From Cyanoderma ruficeps (Eukaryota; Chordata; Aves; Passeriformes; Timaliidae): 64,000 nucleotides of DNA. The notes under the pieces are model-generated. The model had not been told where the DNA came from and did not search any database. It saw nothing but the letters and a program-made list of their open reading frames with translations. Position numbers and translations under genes: made by a program. Where the stretch lies: positions 1,775,117-1,839,116 of the forward strand of contig VZDJ01000010.1 of assembly GCA_008694505.1 (NCBI GenBank), in the 5' to 3' direction. Below, piece after piece: positions 11,550-24,932 of the stretch. Every line of letters begins with the position of its first letter. Within the stretch, counting starts at the first letter, position 1.

Positions 11550-14500
11550 GACTGGAAAGTGAAGTGGGAACATGCTAAAAAAGGGCTTCCACCCACATTT
11601 CATGCTCACCCTGCACAGCCTCATGGGGACAGCAGCTTCCACACAAAAGAACAGAAGTATATTAGGTCCTGTCTGAAAAGCTTGCCAGGTTATTCGGATT
11701 TCTAGGGAGGCTGAGGAAATTTTGACTCACCCCTTAAAAGGTGATATGAAAAATCAAATCTGCATGAAATGTACCTAACATTTCAGAAGGAATAAAAGAA
11801 CTGCTGTTGTTAAAAAAAANCTTAAGTGGGATTTGAAGCTGGGATTTCTTCAGGACTAAGCTTCTCTTTTGACTGCTTTCAAGCATTTCAAATTAACATA
11901 AAACACATAAATGTTCTCTTTCAGGGGCTTACTGCAGAGCTTTTACAGCTGTATAGAAATGAGAGGCTACTTTAGATGTGTTGCAGGTTTCTTCAATTGT
12001 TGTACCAAGAGCTCTCTTTATATCATACACAGAGAGTGCTTTGCCCAGAGCACACTGAAGGATTCAGTAGAGATGAGCACACCTCTTCATTATTTGGAAT
12101 TACTTATTTTTTCACTTGTTTATTATTTGGAACTGAAGAACTCTTGCTTGAAAACTGAGGAACTGCTAGGCAGTTCCGACTTTTCACCTTAGGGTACTGA
12201 CTGTTGGCTCGCATCCATCTCTTAACCATGAAGTATTGCTTTGTTCCATTTCTGGAAATGCAACAAGATATGTCAAGGCTTCCTTTTGAAATGGAAAATT
12301 TGTGGCAGATTCCTCATACATCCAAACTGTCAAGAGCAACTTGTTTGTCCCAGAAACTCCTTCACTCTGTGGAAGCCATATTAAGTTTCTGATAAGTACG
12401 TTTGGTGCATTCCAAATGTCACTGTTCTTGTCGCAAAACAGATACCACATGACAAATGGGCAGATATGCAGACAGACATAGATGGATTCATGTATTTTAG
12501 GTACAAAAGGAGACTAATGCAAATTTCTAAAATGAAAATGCATATAAAGGGATCAGCATCATTAGCTTTAGCTTATAATTTTAACTGATCACTGAGGTCA
12601 TTGTACCAGCTTTCAAAGAATACAGCCTTACAGACAAAAGAAACTTATTGCCAAGTCACCCTTTTTATACATCTGCGAGACAAAATTACAAGCTTTGGAA
12701 CATATAATGAGATTTCTTTTTACAGGTTTTCTTGCAAACTGGTGTCATTGACTTTATACATATAGGCAAAATATTTCTCACTTCTCCGAAACACATCAGG
12801 CTAAATCCTTTTGTTTGTAGTCAGTGCTCAAGTTATAATACGCCTTTTTCCAGAAGTCGTTCTATTGTTTGAAGAACCTGAAAAAAAGGTAGGAGCTCAT
12901 CTTATGTTCTGCAAACTCACTCTTTGTTTTTGAGTGAGCGTTACAAAGGATAGATTGTACAAGAAAGCTAAAAAAATTTTAAAAAAATATTTTCTGCTAT
13001 ATTCTCAAAAAATTAGGTACCTTAATTGAAGTGAAAACTTGGAGTGTGAACAGGAATCATACAAATGATGTAAGCAGTTTTGCACAGGATTCTGAATCTA
13101 ATATTCATATGAAGACATTCAGAGAACTGCAACACAGTGACATTTTGTGTCTAAAAAGAGCTACTTCATAATTTATCAGGATTCATTTTTGAAACCAATA
13201 CCTACTAAATCTGTAAAAAACTTGTCTTAAAGGAAGATTTTTTTTATTTTCTTATAATTTCTTACACTGTCATACTGACTTAAACCTGATGTCTCCTAAT
13301 TTTGACTATGTCCTCAAGTTTAGGTTTCTGATTTTGTCAGCAGATCAGTATTAGAGGGATAAATTGTTACAGTCCCAGGTAATTTTCATCCTTTGATGAT
13401 TCTGTAGCATAATAAACAGAAAGGAATATGAACTTGCATCTCGGTACCATAGCTTGTCTACATGACACATTTCTGCAAACCCAGTCATTAATTGCTCTCA
13501 ATTCCTACCCAGCAAATGCAAGTAGAGAATGAAGTAGGAAGCTGTAAAGTAGTAGCATCTTCCACTTGGGTAAAGAAACAAGGCTGCTTATGAAAGTCTG
13601 AAGAAGCCTTTATTCCATTTTCACTTACAGATGCACTCATTGGACAGTTTACCAGTCTAATAAATGTTACTTTGGGCTGTCACTGACAGGTGTGACTGGT
13701 TGGTGAAGTTTTTAGCTCTCTGTCCCAGTTCTTGGATGTACAGGCAGCTGTTTGGGTCACACATGGATATCACCAATTGCAAAGTTTTTGATGATCGAGA
13801 TATCAGTAATTCAGAAAGAAATTGACTCACCTGCCATGGTGTTGAGTGAGGGCGGACATCTGGGGAAGACACCCCAAGGGAAGCCATCTTTGTAGCCCTC
13901 AGTATAAAGAAAGTATTTAGGTTATTTTCATGCACATGGATGCATGTCTATCAGAAGGAAACAACTCAATTAATCTAAGGGTAAGTGTGCAGTTTGATGG
14001 AATAAAACCCAATTTTTTCATTTTACTTACTATTCACATGTACTTAAAATACAACCACTGATTTGAGTTCACTTTTTTTTTATTTTAAGTTTGTGTACAG
14101 CCTTCATCAAGTGAATTTGAATGTTTGCAGTTAATTTACTTCTTTTTATGTTTTACTTAGTTCCCATATTAAAACAGTACCTGTGAATGCGCTTTTACCT
14201 CCGGGACAAAAATCTCTTCGGGCTCAACCAGACTCCAAACCTTTCCCTTTACTGTGAGACTGCTTTGGATATTAGACTAGGAAATGAGTGCAGAAGTGCT
14301 GATAACCATCTTGCTTTAGTGTCTTTAGCAGTATTCCCAGTCAACTCTATTAGGGCCTGTGAATAGTCCTAGTTATTGGAGGGGAATGTGGGTGCAGTTG
14401 CTTGTAATAAAACAGTATAGTCATACTTAAATTTAAACAACTTACTATCCTTTATTGTTTTGTTTTCCTGGACTCTATAAATCTAATCTCAATACTCAAG

Positions 14501-17500
14501 GTTTAGGATTTACCACAAAAGAAAACTGAAATACAGCATCAGTTGACACAGGAATCAAAACTCTTCAGGACTCACAAAGAAGAGTTTGTAATTGCTGCCT
14601 GCTGCTAATCCTATCAGCTCATATTGGTGAAACATGCTATAGTGCTGCAGGGAAGTTGTCAGGATCTGGTTGCAGGACTCAGCCTTTAGGAGAGGATTCA
14701 GGCTAAGCTTAGGCTGTACATTGCCACCCATGAGTCAAAGTACATCTATTCTACTGGGTGACAGACCTCTGAGGGGGAACAATGTGTATGAAAAAGAACA
14801 TGCTTCTTTCACTGCAGTGCTATTGTTACTTTGGTTTAACTTCTTAACCTCCTCCCTATGGAAGTTTCATTCAGTCATAAAACCAGATACCTGTAGTTCT
14901 TTTTCAAATCTCTATTCTCAAAAAATGCATGAAATACTACTTCATTCCAGGTGATAAGTTTAAAACAAAAATCACTCTTTTTTCTTGCCTTTATTCTTTT
15001 TGAATTTACTATATTAGGTCCTTTTTTTAAAAGCTTTATTTAGACTTGTTCTGAAAGAAAGTGACTGATGGAAATAAATTACTCTTCTAACTTAATCACA
15101 CTTAAAAAAATATGTTAATTAGATTTTGCTAACACCTCCAGCAGTTATAAATCATAGCAGCTTGCAAATCTAACAAAGAAGAGTGCTTATTCTTTCAGTT
15201 ACTTTGTGATTTGCAAATTTTCTTCATTATCTTTTCTGTAGGGACCTAATAATGAAAATATTTGTTTATCTGTGTGCTGAACCAGACACAGTCTTAACTT
15301 GAAGCATGAAAGTATTGTCTCAAGTAGAATTAATCCATCTTAAAAGCTCAAATATTTGCTATCAGGGCATATGTGAAAAGTTCACAAATTAGCTAACCAG
15401 CATGTTTCTCTGCTTGTAGGCATGGCCAGGAGAGGAATAAGTGCTCATCTGAGCTGTCTGTTGTGAAAAGCCACAGTTTTATTTCCGTGGTTCATGTCTT
15501 AATAAATATTCATGTATATGTTAAAAATGTAATTTTTTCTTTATTCAAGCCGTATAGTCCTTAAAGAATGCAATGGATGGGATTTCTTTCTATTTTTTTA
15601 ATCCTTGCCCCTTTTCACATTGTCATGAGAAAAACTACATGACATTAAGTCCAGGACAAAATATTTGGGGCAATGTAAATATGTGAGATTAATTTTTCAC
15701 TTCTTTTTATTTCTCTCTCTGACTGTGCTCCATAAGGTCAAATTGTTGCTCTGTTGCCACGAAGAAAAGGTCCAGTCCTGCAATGAACTGCTGTTCAGTT
15801 GCTGTCTGAACTTGGGTCGAGGGATTCTGTGATTCTAGCACACCCACATAAGCTTCACAGGAATCCTCAGAGGGCTTGTGCATGTAGGATTTTGGAAGCA
15901 GATTATAAACCACATCCAGAACTCATTAATTTGTTTTTCACTGTCAAAGAAAAATCTCTTCCTTTTTTTCCCTCTTTTTTTTTTTTCTACTTTGAATTAT
16001 ATGGAACCAGTTGCAGGGCTTCACAGGAATAAGTAGCTAATTTGGAAAATAAATATCTATACATTATTGGAAATATATAAACTTGTCTTTTTAAAAATAA
16101 AACCACTCCACTAGAGAAGTTTTATTTCCTAATTTATAGCTATTTTTCTCTTCAGTGAAGGGGCAGAACTTTTGTTATATTTATTATATTTGTTTATAAT
16201 GCTTAGACTGAGGTTTGGCATTTTTAATTTAACTGCATAAACATGAAAATTGTATTTCTGAACACTAGCCAGGGTGGGTGCTGGTAAAGATTAACCAAGC
16301 TTCTTAAAACACCTCCACAGTACCTTGGCCATGACCTTTGACACCCAAGTAAATGCAGAGGTACATCTATTCAGAGTTGAAAATGGAGATAGTGACAAAT
16401 TATAAGATGTGTTTTATAACGAGCCTTACTTATGGCCTATTTAAAAACTAGAATTTAGATTTTTAAGGCCTTAGCTACATTTATTTTCTGGTCTTCCTTT
16501 TTCAGACTGATGCAGAATGAAGTGTAGATTTGAATTAATTTACTTTTGCTACTACTGAAAGACACCTGTCTGTATATAAAAGGGATCTAGAAAATACTGC
16601 TATTCTCCAAAATATTTTTCAAGCCATTGATAATAAAAAAAATCAAAATTGCAAAAGATTATGTGTGTTTTTAAATTTGGGTATGCAAACAGTACCACTT
16701 GCAAACAATGGCCTTAATCATATGCTTGAAAGTAAGCATGTGCAGAAATCTTTACAGGGTCATGACCCAGTTCTCTATTGCTCCAGTTCACAGGAGGCCA
16801 ACCTCCTTGACCTTGCAAGCCAAAATCCTCTTGTCATTGAGAGTTGTGAGATGCAAAGCTTACCCCTCCAGGAGCCGAGGGGAATGTGCCCCCGTCAAGC
16901 CCCTTTGAGGGCTGTGAGCCTGGGCTGAACAAACTCTGTGCATCTCTGAGTGAAAATGGTCTCCTGCTAATCTGCACATCAGTGCAGTGTAACATTGTCA
17001 TGTTCAAGGCAGTAGGTCTCAAACAGTGCATTCTCTGTCAGCTCAAACCATACTCACATGAATCTAATATTCATAATAACACCTATGTGATAGTCTTGAA
17101 AGCAGTCAGGAGTTTGTTTAATTATCTGGTTTAAATGAAGTTAAGCAGCTGATTAACCTGATACTCCACAAAGTGCCTCTGGCCCATATCTGGAATGGAT
17201 GCTGCTTTTTTTTACAATATCACCCAAATAATTCTCTCTGTTTTCCTTTGTTAGATTGGAACAAGGGATTTTTAGTTAAAAAAGAGAATCAGACCCTTGT
17301 GGCTTAAATAGTCCTGCTAAAGGCAAGTAAACTATTCATTTTCCTAAAATAACTATAATTTATTTACCTTCTATACTATGTACTTAACTATTTCATTTGA
17401 TGGAAGTCTATATATTTCTAGAATGAGGGTTTCAATTCATTCAGATCCCATGAACTGGCTGTTTAGATATTTGGAAGTTATTTTGTACAGTAGTACTCAA

Positions 17501-18993
17501 AGGTACCCAGCAATTGGGAAAAGACCAGGGCAGCCCTCCAACCCTATTTGAATAACATGACTACTATGCTGGAAAGAGCAAGTTTTACTTGCATTGGGAA
17601 TATGAGAATGTGATGGAATAACACATTTACATTATAATTGTTTTTCTCATCAAGAAATTAAATTTACTTGCCAAACTACAATAGGTATATGTGTGTAAAC
17701 TCTCCAAGTGTAATGATGTAGAAAACATTACACATTACCATAGCAGGACATCAAATAAGGGCTAGTTCCTTTAGTTGTTTTTCTTAATTAGTTTGAGATC
17801 AACAAAGAAATAGATTAGTGGTTAATAAACAGAATCACACATACAAATATAAAAAAAAAGTCGTTCTATTCATGCAAACATGCACACTTTACATAAGTAT
17901 TGGAAATAAATACAATATTTGAGCATAAGTGCCATGCAAATGTGTTTTCAACTAGAAACAGAGAAGTCAAGTCTATTTTGCATCCTCCTTAGAGCAGCAA
18001 CAAGTGGTATCAGCATAGTTCAATACCGAGGCAGACACACCAGCTGTCCGTTTCATATCTACCATGTCCACTCTGCACTTCTGCTGTATACTTTTTACTT
18101 GAACAGAGTAAAAGCAGTATAAATGAAAAATGGATGAAAAAACAGACTGCAATGTCAATTACCATGGGAAAAAAAACTTCATAAGTATGTAATCAAAATA
18201 TACAGTGGCAGATTCTGCTGGTTTATATTGATACAGATTCCAGTAAGGAAAAACAGTGGTACTACTTTGATTAGCTTATGCAGCTTAGAACTGAATCTGG
18301 ACCATAAAATTTAACAGTCTACATTTTGCATCAGATTGCAGTGTATATAGTCAAGTACTTCATAGTTTATAAATAGCATACATATTGTAAAAATTAATGC
18401 AAATACAGCATTTCATGTTTTCATTTCTCACATTATTACCATAGCCATTGCAATGTTAAAGCTATTTAAACAGCCATCTTTAAGTACACACCTTTTTTTA
18501 GAGTTCTTTTTTTATTTATTTTTATGGTGGAGTTCATTCAAGATACAATGGAAAGCTGATAAAGGCTGTGCTGGATGAGCAACCAGTAGGGAAGGATAAC
18601 GATCCCACTGCTCTGAATAAAGTCTGCAGTCTTTCAATCCAGAGAGTATGCAGTTTTTCAGAATCAAGAAAGAAAAGCAAAAGGTCTCTGACGGCCAGGC
18701 TGCTCTGACTCTCTGTGCCTCAGCCATCAATTATACACTGAAGAGCACAAAACTCCTTTCAGACCACAATGCCCTGCAGCCTCACCTGGAACAGTCGCTG
18801 AGAGCAGGGACTTTTGGTTTTCCCACTGCTACCCACTCAGAGGCAGGCTGTATTCAAGGCTGTGTGTTTACTTCATAAGTGCCTCTACAGAGCTGGTCAG
18901 AGGTGCCTCTCAGAGGTGGTCCCTGCAGCCCCCTGGGCAGCTTTCCACAGTTTCCAGGTTGTTGCCTACCTCACCTCCTCTCCTCACAGCTAC

Positions 18994-19052
18994 TGATGCC
19001 AAGAGCAAGGTGAAGGGGAAGAAAATGATCTCAAAGAAGAAACGAAGGAACT
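18994..19052 (+). other. Weak candidate terminal exon with a basic tail
   Basis: A pyrimidine-rich tract ending CTCCTCTCCTCACAG precedes a short open frame that reads ATDAKSKVKGKKMISKKKRR and ends in TGA at 19052, after one further residue. The acceptor is plausible and the lysine/arginine-rich tail resembles a heparin-binding or nuclear-localisation C terminus. I do not recognise the protein. Purine-rich DNA also encodes Lys/Arg by chance, and no upstream exon was found. Confidence 0.12.
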
Positions 19053-19079
19053 GAGAAGAGGGTAGAAATCAAAGGAATT

Positions 19080-19210
19080 GTGAAGATGGGAAGAGGATGA
19101 AATTATTAATAGTAGTAGTAGTATTACTGTTAATATTAGTACTACTAGTAATAGATAAGGTATTATTACAATTATGTATTAATATAATGAATAATAGCAA
19201 CAGTAACAAT
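19080..19210. repeat. Degenerate AT-rich trinucleotide (TAG/TAT) tract
   Basis: The tract begins with AATAGTAGTAGTAGTATTACTG and continues through imperfect TAT, TAG and ACT triplets to about 19205. It is an eroded simple repeat. Stops are frequent in the readings I tried. Confidence 0.7.
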
Positions 19211-22200
19211 AGGATGAACCTCCTACAAATGTTTTCTTTTACCATTGCCTCAGAAGCTATGTTGATGGGTACCTAAAATGGAGCAGCAGACAAAGATAGT
19301 GCTTGCTTTTACTTGTATTATTTTGCTTTTGAAATATTTGAAGCTATTCTAAAAAATACTAATAGTAATTAGCTTCCCAGTAAACTATCTAATTAATATT
19401 GAAAATCATCATTGTCACAGTTAACAATTGTCTTGATTTTTTCTTTTTCATATGCTAAGCGAAACCCATAATGCTCCGTTTGTGTTGACCCTGGGTTCTA
19501 GTGAGCATGGAAGCATCTGAATTTATAAATTCTTATACGAAATTCACATCTGAAACCCACGGGTCTTTCCTCCCAAGGTCTATGTAAAAAAGCCTGTATA
19601 ATTTTACCCTACAAGACAGGACAAAATTATCTAGCCATGTCTTAAATAAAGTTCCTTATTTAAATAGCCATATTACTTATTGCAGGGTTTCAACCTTGCA
19701 ATAAAAAACCCAGTTTCAACCTCTTTCTTAATTTTACACTATATTCACTGGATTGCTGATACTTAATTTAAGTGAAATAAAGCTTCACATATATGTACAT
19801 ATTTGTTCAATGCACTTTGTCCCAAATATTATCTCACAAGCACCTGGTATTCATATACCACCACTGTCTCAAACTCTCAGTGTTCAGATAAAAATAGTAA
19901 AGTTGCAGTACAGATCACTCTGGTTTCAGATATTTTAATATGTGCTTAGATAGCTAAAGTGACTTTATATTTCATAATTAGTTGGACTAATATTCTGTGC
20001 ATTTATTTGTATTTGTTTTGTACTAATCATACAAACATCAGAATATCAAAAAGCCAAACACAAGCTGTATAACAAGCTCTTCCAATTTTTAACATCAATC
20101 TCAAATTAAGAAGCGCTCAGTTCTGTTGTAGTCAGAGCTTGTAATATTTCTTAGTCCCTGGAGTTTTAAGCAAAAACTCCTTCACATGATATGGGACTCA
20201 TAAGGCATGGAGAAGTTTAAACTAAAAACAAAATAGCACTAAACAAACAACAAAAACATAGTTTTCTTTCTTTCATTAATCTGATGTTTGGAGCCTGTAT
20301 CAATTTTTAAATTTTTTCTGGGTGGTAACAGTGGCAAATGTAGGAAAAACTGACCAGGCTCAGTGTCTACATCATCTTTTACCCAGGCAGGTTCATTGTT
20401 GTAATGTTAAAGCTGCAATTGAGACAGATGAAAAATCATTCCTCAGACCTCAGTGTTTTTTGTGGTAAAAATATGCCCCTGCAATAAGTACATGGCTGCA
20501 CAGAGGGTTGTGTTTCCAGTGCTTCCAACTCATAATTTTATTTCTGGTCATAAAGTAATCAGTTTTCTTTAAAAAGCTCCCACGATACATAAAGACCCTT
20601 GTGATCTGCTCTGTCATTTACTGCTGGGAAGAAAAATAGGAGAATGAAATACAGTGCCCTTCAGAAGCTCAGAACTAAAAAGGCAAACACACACAAAAAA
20701 TCTTCAAAAAAAAACAAAGAAAAGAAGAAGAAAACAAAATCAAACCAAATGAGTAGTGTTTTTAAAGACATTTTTATAATCAGGAGACTCACAATTGCTC
20801 TCAGAAGTGCTAGTAGGGCATTCACACTTTTCACAGTAAACATGAACTAGAGCCCCAAATGTGACTAATACTATAATAGTAAAGCTTTCATGCACTTATA
20901 TCAGTATAAAAACACCTGCAAGATTATTCACTAATAGGAAAAACTGCTATAAAGGAATACTTAATAAAAAATAATTACCTGCTTAAATTATTGTATCACA
21001 TCTTTAAACATAAAAGTACCTTATTTAGAACCTCTGGGATGATTTTCTTGTTGTAATTTTCAATAGCTCTTATTTTTAGTAGTACACAGTTTTGACAGGA
21101 CAGTCAAGTGACAGAAAGTATTCTGAAATTTGGGTCATGCTTGTTAACGGGTCTAGTTAAAGAAAGGAAGTAAAAGAAAATGATTTAGAAAATACCAAAT
21201 AAGGAATTATTCAAAAAACAATTTCCTTTTTCAAAAGGTCATTTTTAGTGCAAAACTACCAGCACTAGTTAAAACAGAAAATGCAGAAACTCAAGAAAGT
21301 AATCAAGCAAAAGATTTCATTTTGAAGCAGCAAAGCAGTCTTTTTAACCTGGGGCTCTGTATCATTTATTTACTTATTTTTTTAAATTTCTTTTTTAAAA
21401 TTTTTGGGTTTTATTTTTGTTTATTCTTCCATTTAATACCAATTTGGCCCTAACTGAAAATATTTTTGCTTTTCTGATTAATCAGGCAGCTTGAGAAAGC
21501 AGTTATTCCTTTAATTAATGTTTTCTTTGGGCTGTAATCTTCTTGGTGAAAATATATAACACTTGGTGCCTTTCCTTGCTGTGTTTTGAACGTGGACTGA
21601 TACCTCCAAACGCCCCAGTGTTGGGTCTGGATTTAGGAGAGGGACTCCTGCAGCAGCAGGGACATCTGACTGGGCTACCATATCTGGCAGATTGGCAGGC
21701 TGCATCACCTTGGAGGCAGCACCAAGCTTGTAGGGAGTGCTGCTTCCTGACCTGTTTGTTTGTTGGAGTAGCTCTATGTTTTTATGTCTCAAGCTCCTGG
21801 CTTGGGTAGGAGTGATCTTGTACTTTCGCGTGCTGTCTTTGTGGCTTTAGCTCTTCAATGTTATAAATATATTTTTGTGGCTCACCTTGGAATATTGGCC
21901 TCTGTATTTTTACATTGTATCTTTTTTTGGAGGAAGTTAATTGACTAGATTCAGCATCCTGAGGTTGAATTCCAATTGAATATAACTTGCAGAACATCAC
22001 TCGGAGAGAGCAGAATCATTTATATTACACATGAATGGACAGATTGGTCCAAGGCTCTGCCAGGGTCTGTGCTCATCTCAGCCTCTTGACTGATGTGAAA
22101 CCTAAAATATATCCTGCAAACTTTTCCATTCCTGGTTAGGTTTTAATTGAGATTAGTTAAGAGATTATTCTCTTTTCTTCTCTTAAACAAGCCCAGAACA

Positions 22201-23672
22201 AGGTATTAAAAGCTGTTGCTATCATTCTGCTGCTACTAGAGTCTATCCTAATATTTGAAGCTATATCTGCTGTATTAATGACTCCAAATACATGTGACAT
22301 GCAGGAATATGGAGGTATTAATATGCTGGTTTTCTGTACTAATTCAGCTGACTCCATCAGTAAAACAATTTGCAAGTAAGAAAACTTGCATTTCTGCAGA
22401 CAATAATAATGCTAGTGCAAAACGCAGTATTAATCCAACAAACACTGTTTTCAGGAGCAGAGTGTGTCATGTGCATGTCTTGCAATTTTGCCATCCCATG
22501 TACTGCACAGCCTCACATAACCATTACCTGCTGTTTGTCACACCTGAATGGGTTCAGAGGAGCTATGGGCTTGCTCCTGTGCCTGGGGCTGCATCATCAC
22601 AAATGTATTTCCTCTAAAGAGAGAAGACATATACAGTAAATTAGATTTATCTCATTACCTCTACATTTGTTGGCCTCTGCCTTTCCTCAGAAAAGGGAAA
22701 AAGATGCCCCTTTCTTAAAAAAGTTCTGTAATTAGAGTGCTTATTATTAGTATCAGAGCACATTAAGGCTGAGAAACATTCATCATATATACACACAGAA
22801 CTTCTAAATAGTAAAGTAGGTCAATGGCCACTTTGCCAAAACTCTTCCAATTTAGTTGGAAAAAGCTGTTTAGCTCCAGGCGAGGCTGTTGGAATGCTGT
22901 AATTTGGTTTCAGTTTGATGCCTGGTGCTGTGTCTTCTCGGGCTGGGTGCTCTGCTGCTGGCTGGAGCACGGGACATCCAAGGCTGTGACACACAGCCAC
23001 CACGGTCCACAGCAGCTTCCTCCTGGAACCACAGAAAACACCTGCACACACACGCTCTGTGCGGCCAGAGCTAAGGAATAAAGGCTGGTTTATGCCTCTT
23101 ATTCCCCTTTGTGTACATGTGAGGTAGAATCTGTAAGGAATTAAAAATTATTTATAAAAATAGGAACTTAAAATGAAATCTGAATATCCTAAGGACAAAG
23201 CTGAACATACATATGAATACAGGCTGCATATCTGTGGGCAGATATGCCAAACACATGAAAGAAAATAGGAAAATTCACATACAGTTTACAGCTGTCCCAG
23301 GTGCTCAGCACTCAGTTTTTTCTTGCTGTAGAAAAAAAAAGTGGTAAAATCACTCAGATTTAATAATAAAATATTGCTGTTGAAATTTTTTCTGCCATGT
23401 TTTTGGTGTGGTTTTGGTTTTGTTTGCTGTGTCAGAACAGTTCTCACTGACTTATAAGCAGGAGAATGATAAGATCTTTTTTATAATACTAGGAGATTTT
23501 TTGTATTTTATGCATTTAAATGGAATTATATGTAGAACTCTTAGAATGGAAGATTGCATATTTTTCAGGAAGTCTGAAGATTATAATCTGATCCCAGATT
23601 AAAAGAGGTTTTTTCCGTACAGCAGCTAAGAGAAGAGAGAGTGATCCTATTAATTTTTAAGTATTTCAAATT
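19211..23672. other. Unique AT-rich non-coding DNA
   Basis: I see no supported gene. There is an A-rich run at about 20690-20745 and an inverted repeat at 20160-20180 (GGAGTTTT / AAAACTCC). A GC-richer patch at about 22880-23075 has overlapping open frames on both strands and an AATAAA just after it. It resembles no protein I know. Confidence 0.55.
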
Positions 23673-23760
23673 AAAAAAAAAAGCAACAACAGCAACCAAT
23701 CAAACAAACAACAACAACAACAACAAAAGCCATCACAAAACAAAACAGAAAAAACACCAA
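23673..23760. repeat. A-rich / (CAA)n low-complexity tract
   Basis: A run of ten A is followed by CAACAACAG and then an uninterrupted CAA series, ending in CAAAACAAAACAGAAAAAAC. It is a simple repeat that may have grown from a poly-A stretch. Confidence 0.8.
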
Positions 23761-23964
23761 ACTTAACGCTTGTAACTTCCCACAGGATTTTCATACAAGT
23801 ATGATGATATTCACCAAGATTAGATGCCATGGTGAAGGATAAACAATTCTACTGAGTGGGGTTATATACCGATACTTTTCATGTTCCAGACGCATAAGCC
23901 AACACATCCTAGAGTGCAGAGTAACAGACAAAATCCCAGAGTAGTTCTTAAACATAAAGTAACC

Positions 23965-24006
23965 AGGTGTCTTCTAACCTGAATGATGATTTTATGATTC
24001 TGTGTT
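23965..24006 (+). repeat. Short CR1-like 3' tail
   Basis: The sequence CTTCTAACCTGAATGATGATTTTATGATTCTGTG resembles the end of an avian CR1 3' untranslated region, where a CTTCCAACCTGA-like motif is followed by degenerate ATTCTATG repeats. Only the last 40 or so bases are recognisable, which fits the extreme 5' truncation usual for CR1. Such a short match may be chance. Confidence 0.35.
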
Positions 24007-24277
24007 TCTACTCTATAATATAGTCCTGGCCTGGGCCACTGCATCCAATGAAACAGGGCAGTGTTCGGTACAGAAATTCTTGCTGACCTCCACTATCCTT
24101 GCAGGATGTTTCACCTCACAGCCTTTCCTGTGATGGTCCAGGACTTGGTGGGAGGCACTATGACATGTAGAGAAACGTGAATTGTTTAAGAGCTGTGGAC
24201 AACTGAGAGCCAAAAGCTAGCCATCTCCACTAAGGTTTTCTCCAAGCTCAGCCATATACAGTGAATGAGCAGGGTAT

Positions 24278-24932
24278 CCTCTTATCTTAAGGTGACTTTA
24301 TGTCATTGTATCCCCACTTGTCTGCTCTGTTTATGCTGGATATTAAGTTCTGCACCTTTCAGAGGGGTTCCGAGGGGGATGGGGAAAAGGCAATGTGGGG
24401 TTTGTTCGCAGACACTGCACTTGCTCCCTCGCATTCTCTCTCACAGGCTGTGCTGTCTGCAGCACGGACAGCAGGACAGAGCTCTCCCTGGCCTTTAGTT
24501 AGTTTTCAGCTAGCTGAGGCAGAGAAGTTTCCCAAACTTGGACTTTTCTTTTCCTTGGAGCTGTTCAGCCCTGCTCTGGACTGAAAACCCAGAAAAACAC
24601 TGGAAGCTCACACCTGTGGCCCACCAGGGTCGGGATGTGACATTTTCCAGCACAGGAGGGACTGATGAAAGACTGAGCCAGCTGAGCTATAGCCCATGAC
24701 AAGGACTTTCTGAATTTACCATCTCTTCAGAACAGCAAGAGGTTTTATTGTTTATTATTATTCTTTTTTTATGCTTATGAATACTTTGCTTGTTAAATAA
24801 ACAGGTTTTTTCCACCTTTCTACAAGGAAATCTTTTCCCAAACCAGTAGAGGGAGGGGCTGCTTGAATCTGCTTTCTAGAGGGACCCTTTTGGAAGTTTC
24901 CTCCCAAATTTGCCCTAAACCAGGACACCTCT
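24278..24932 (+). mobile_element. Solo ERV LTR with 5-bp target duplication
   Basis: The LTR body spans 24283-24927 (645 bp). It is flanked by identical 5-bp duplications CCTCT at 24278-24282 and 24928-24932. It ends in the canonical CA (CAGGACA). It begins TATCTTAAGG where a retroviral LTR should begin TG, so one G-to-A change has spoiled the terminus. An AATAAA polyadenylation signal sits at 24796-24801 (TGTTAAATAAACAGG). No gag, pol or second LTR is adjacent, so this is a solo LTR left by recombination between the two ends of a provirus. The sequence resembles abundant passerine LTRs, and the 5-bp duplication fits the ERVL class, though I cannot name the subfamily. The two overlapping plus-strand open frames near its start are artefacts. 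Confidence 0.88.
24796..24801 (+). terminator. LTR polyadenylation signal AATAAA
   Basis: A canonical AATAAA within the solo LTR, followed by a T-rich stretch (GGTTTTTTCCACC). It marks the end of the R region in the sense orientation of the LTR. Whether it is still used is unknown. Confidence 0.6.

Larger units (their letters stand above)
9561..19079. other. Unique AT-rich non-coding DNA
   Basis: I see no supported gene over these 9.5 kb. Notable local items are a 13-mer tandem duplication at 10503-10528, an N at 11820, a hairpin at 11527-11549 inside a stretch open on both strands (11261-11705), and a possible basic terminal exon at 18994-19052. Open frames at 13.7, 14.7, 15.8, 16.7-17.1, 17.9 and 18.5-18.9 kb overlap one another on opposite strands or frames and have no recognisable domain. 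I treat them as chance. Confidence 0.55.

Noticed and set aside
15822..15838. GATTCTGTGATTCTAG resembling a CR1 tail
   Set aside because: Only about 16 bases match and the sequence upstream shows no CR1 3' UTR landmarks.
24265..24584. Two overlapping open frames with a Cys-rich, protein-like reading
   Set aside because: They lie almost wholly inside the solo LTR, which is non-coding in this class of element.
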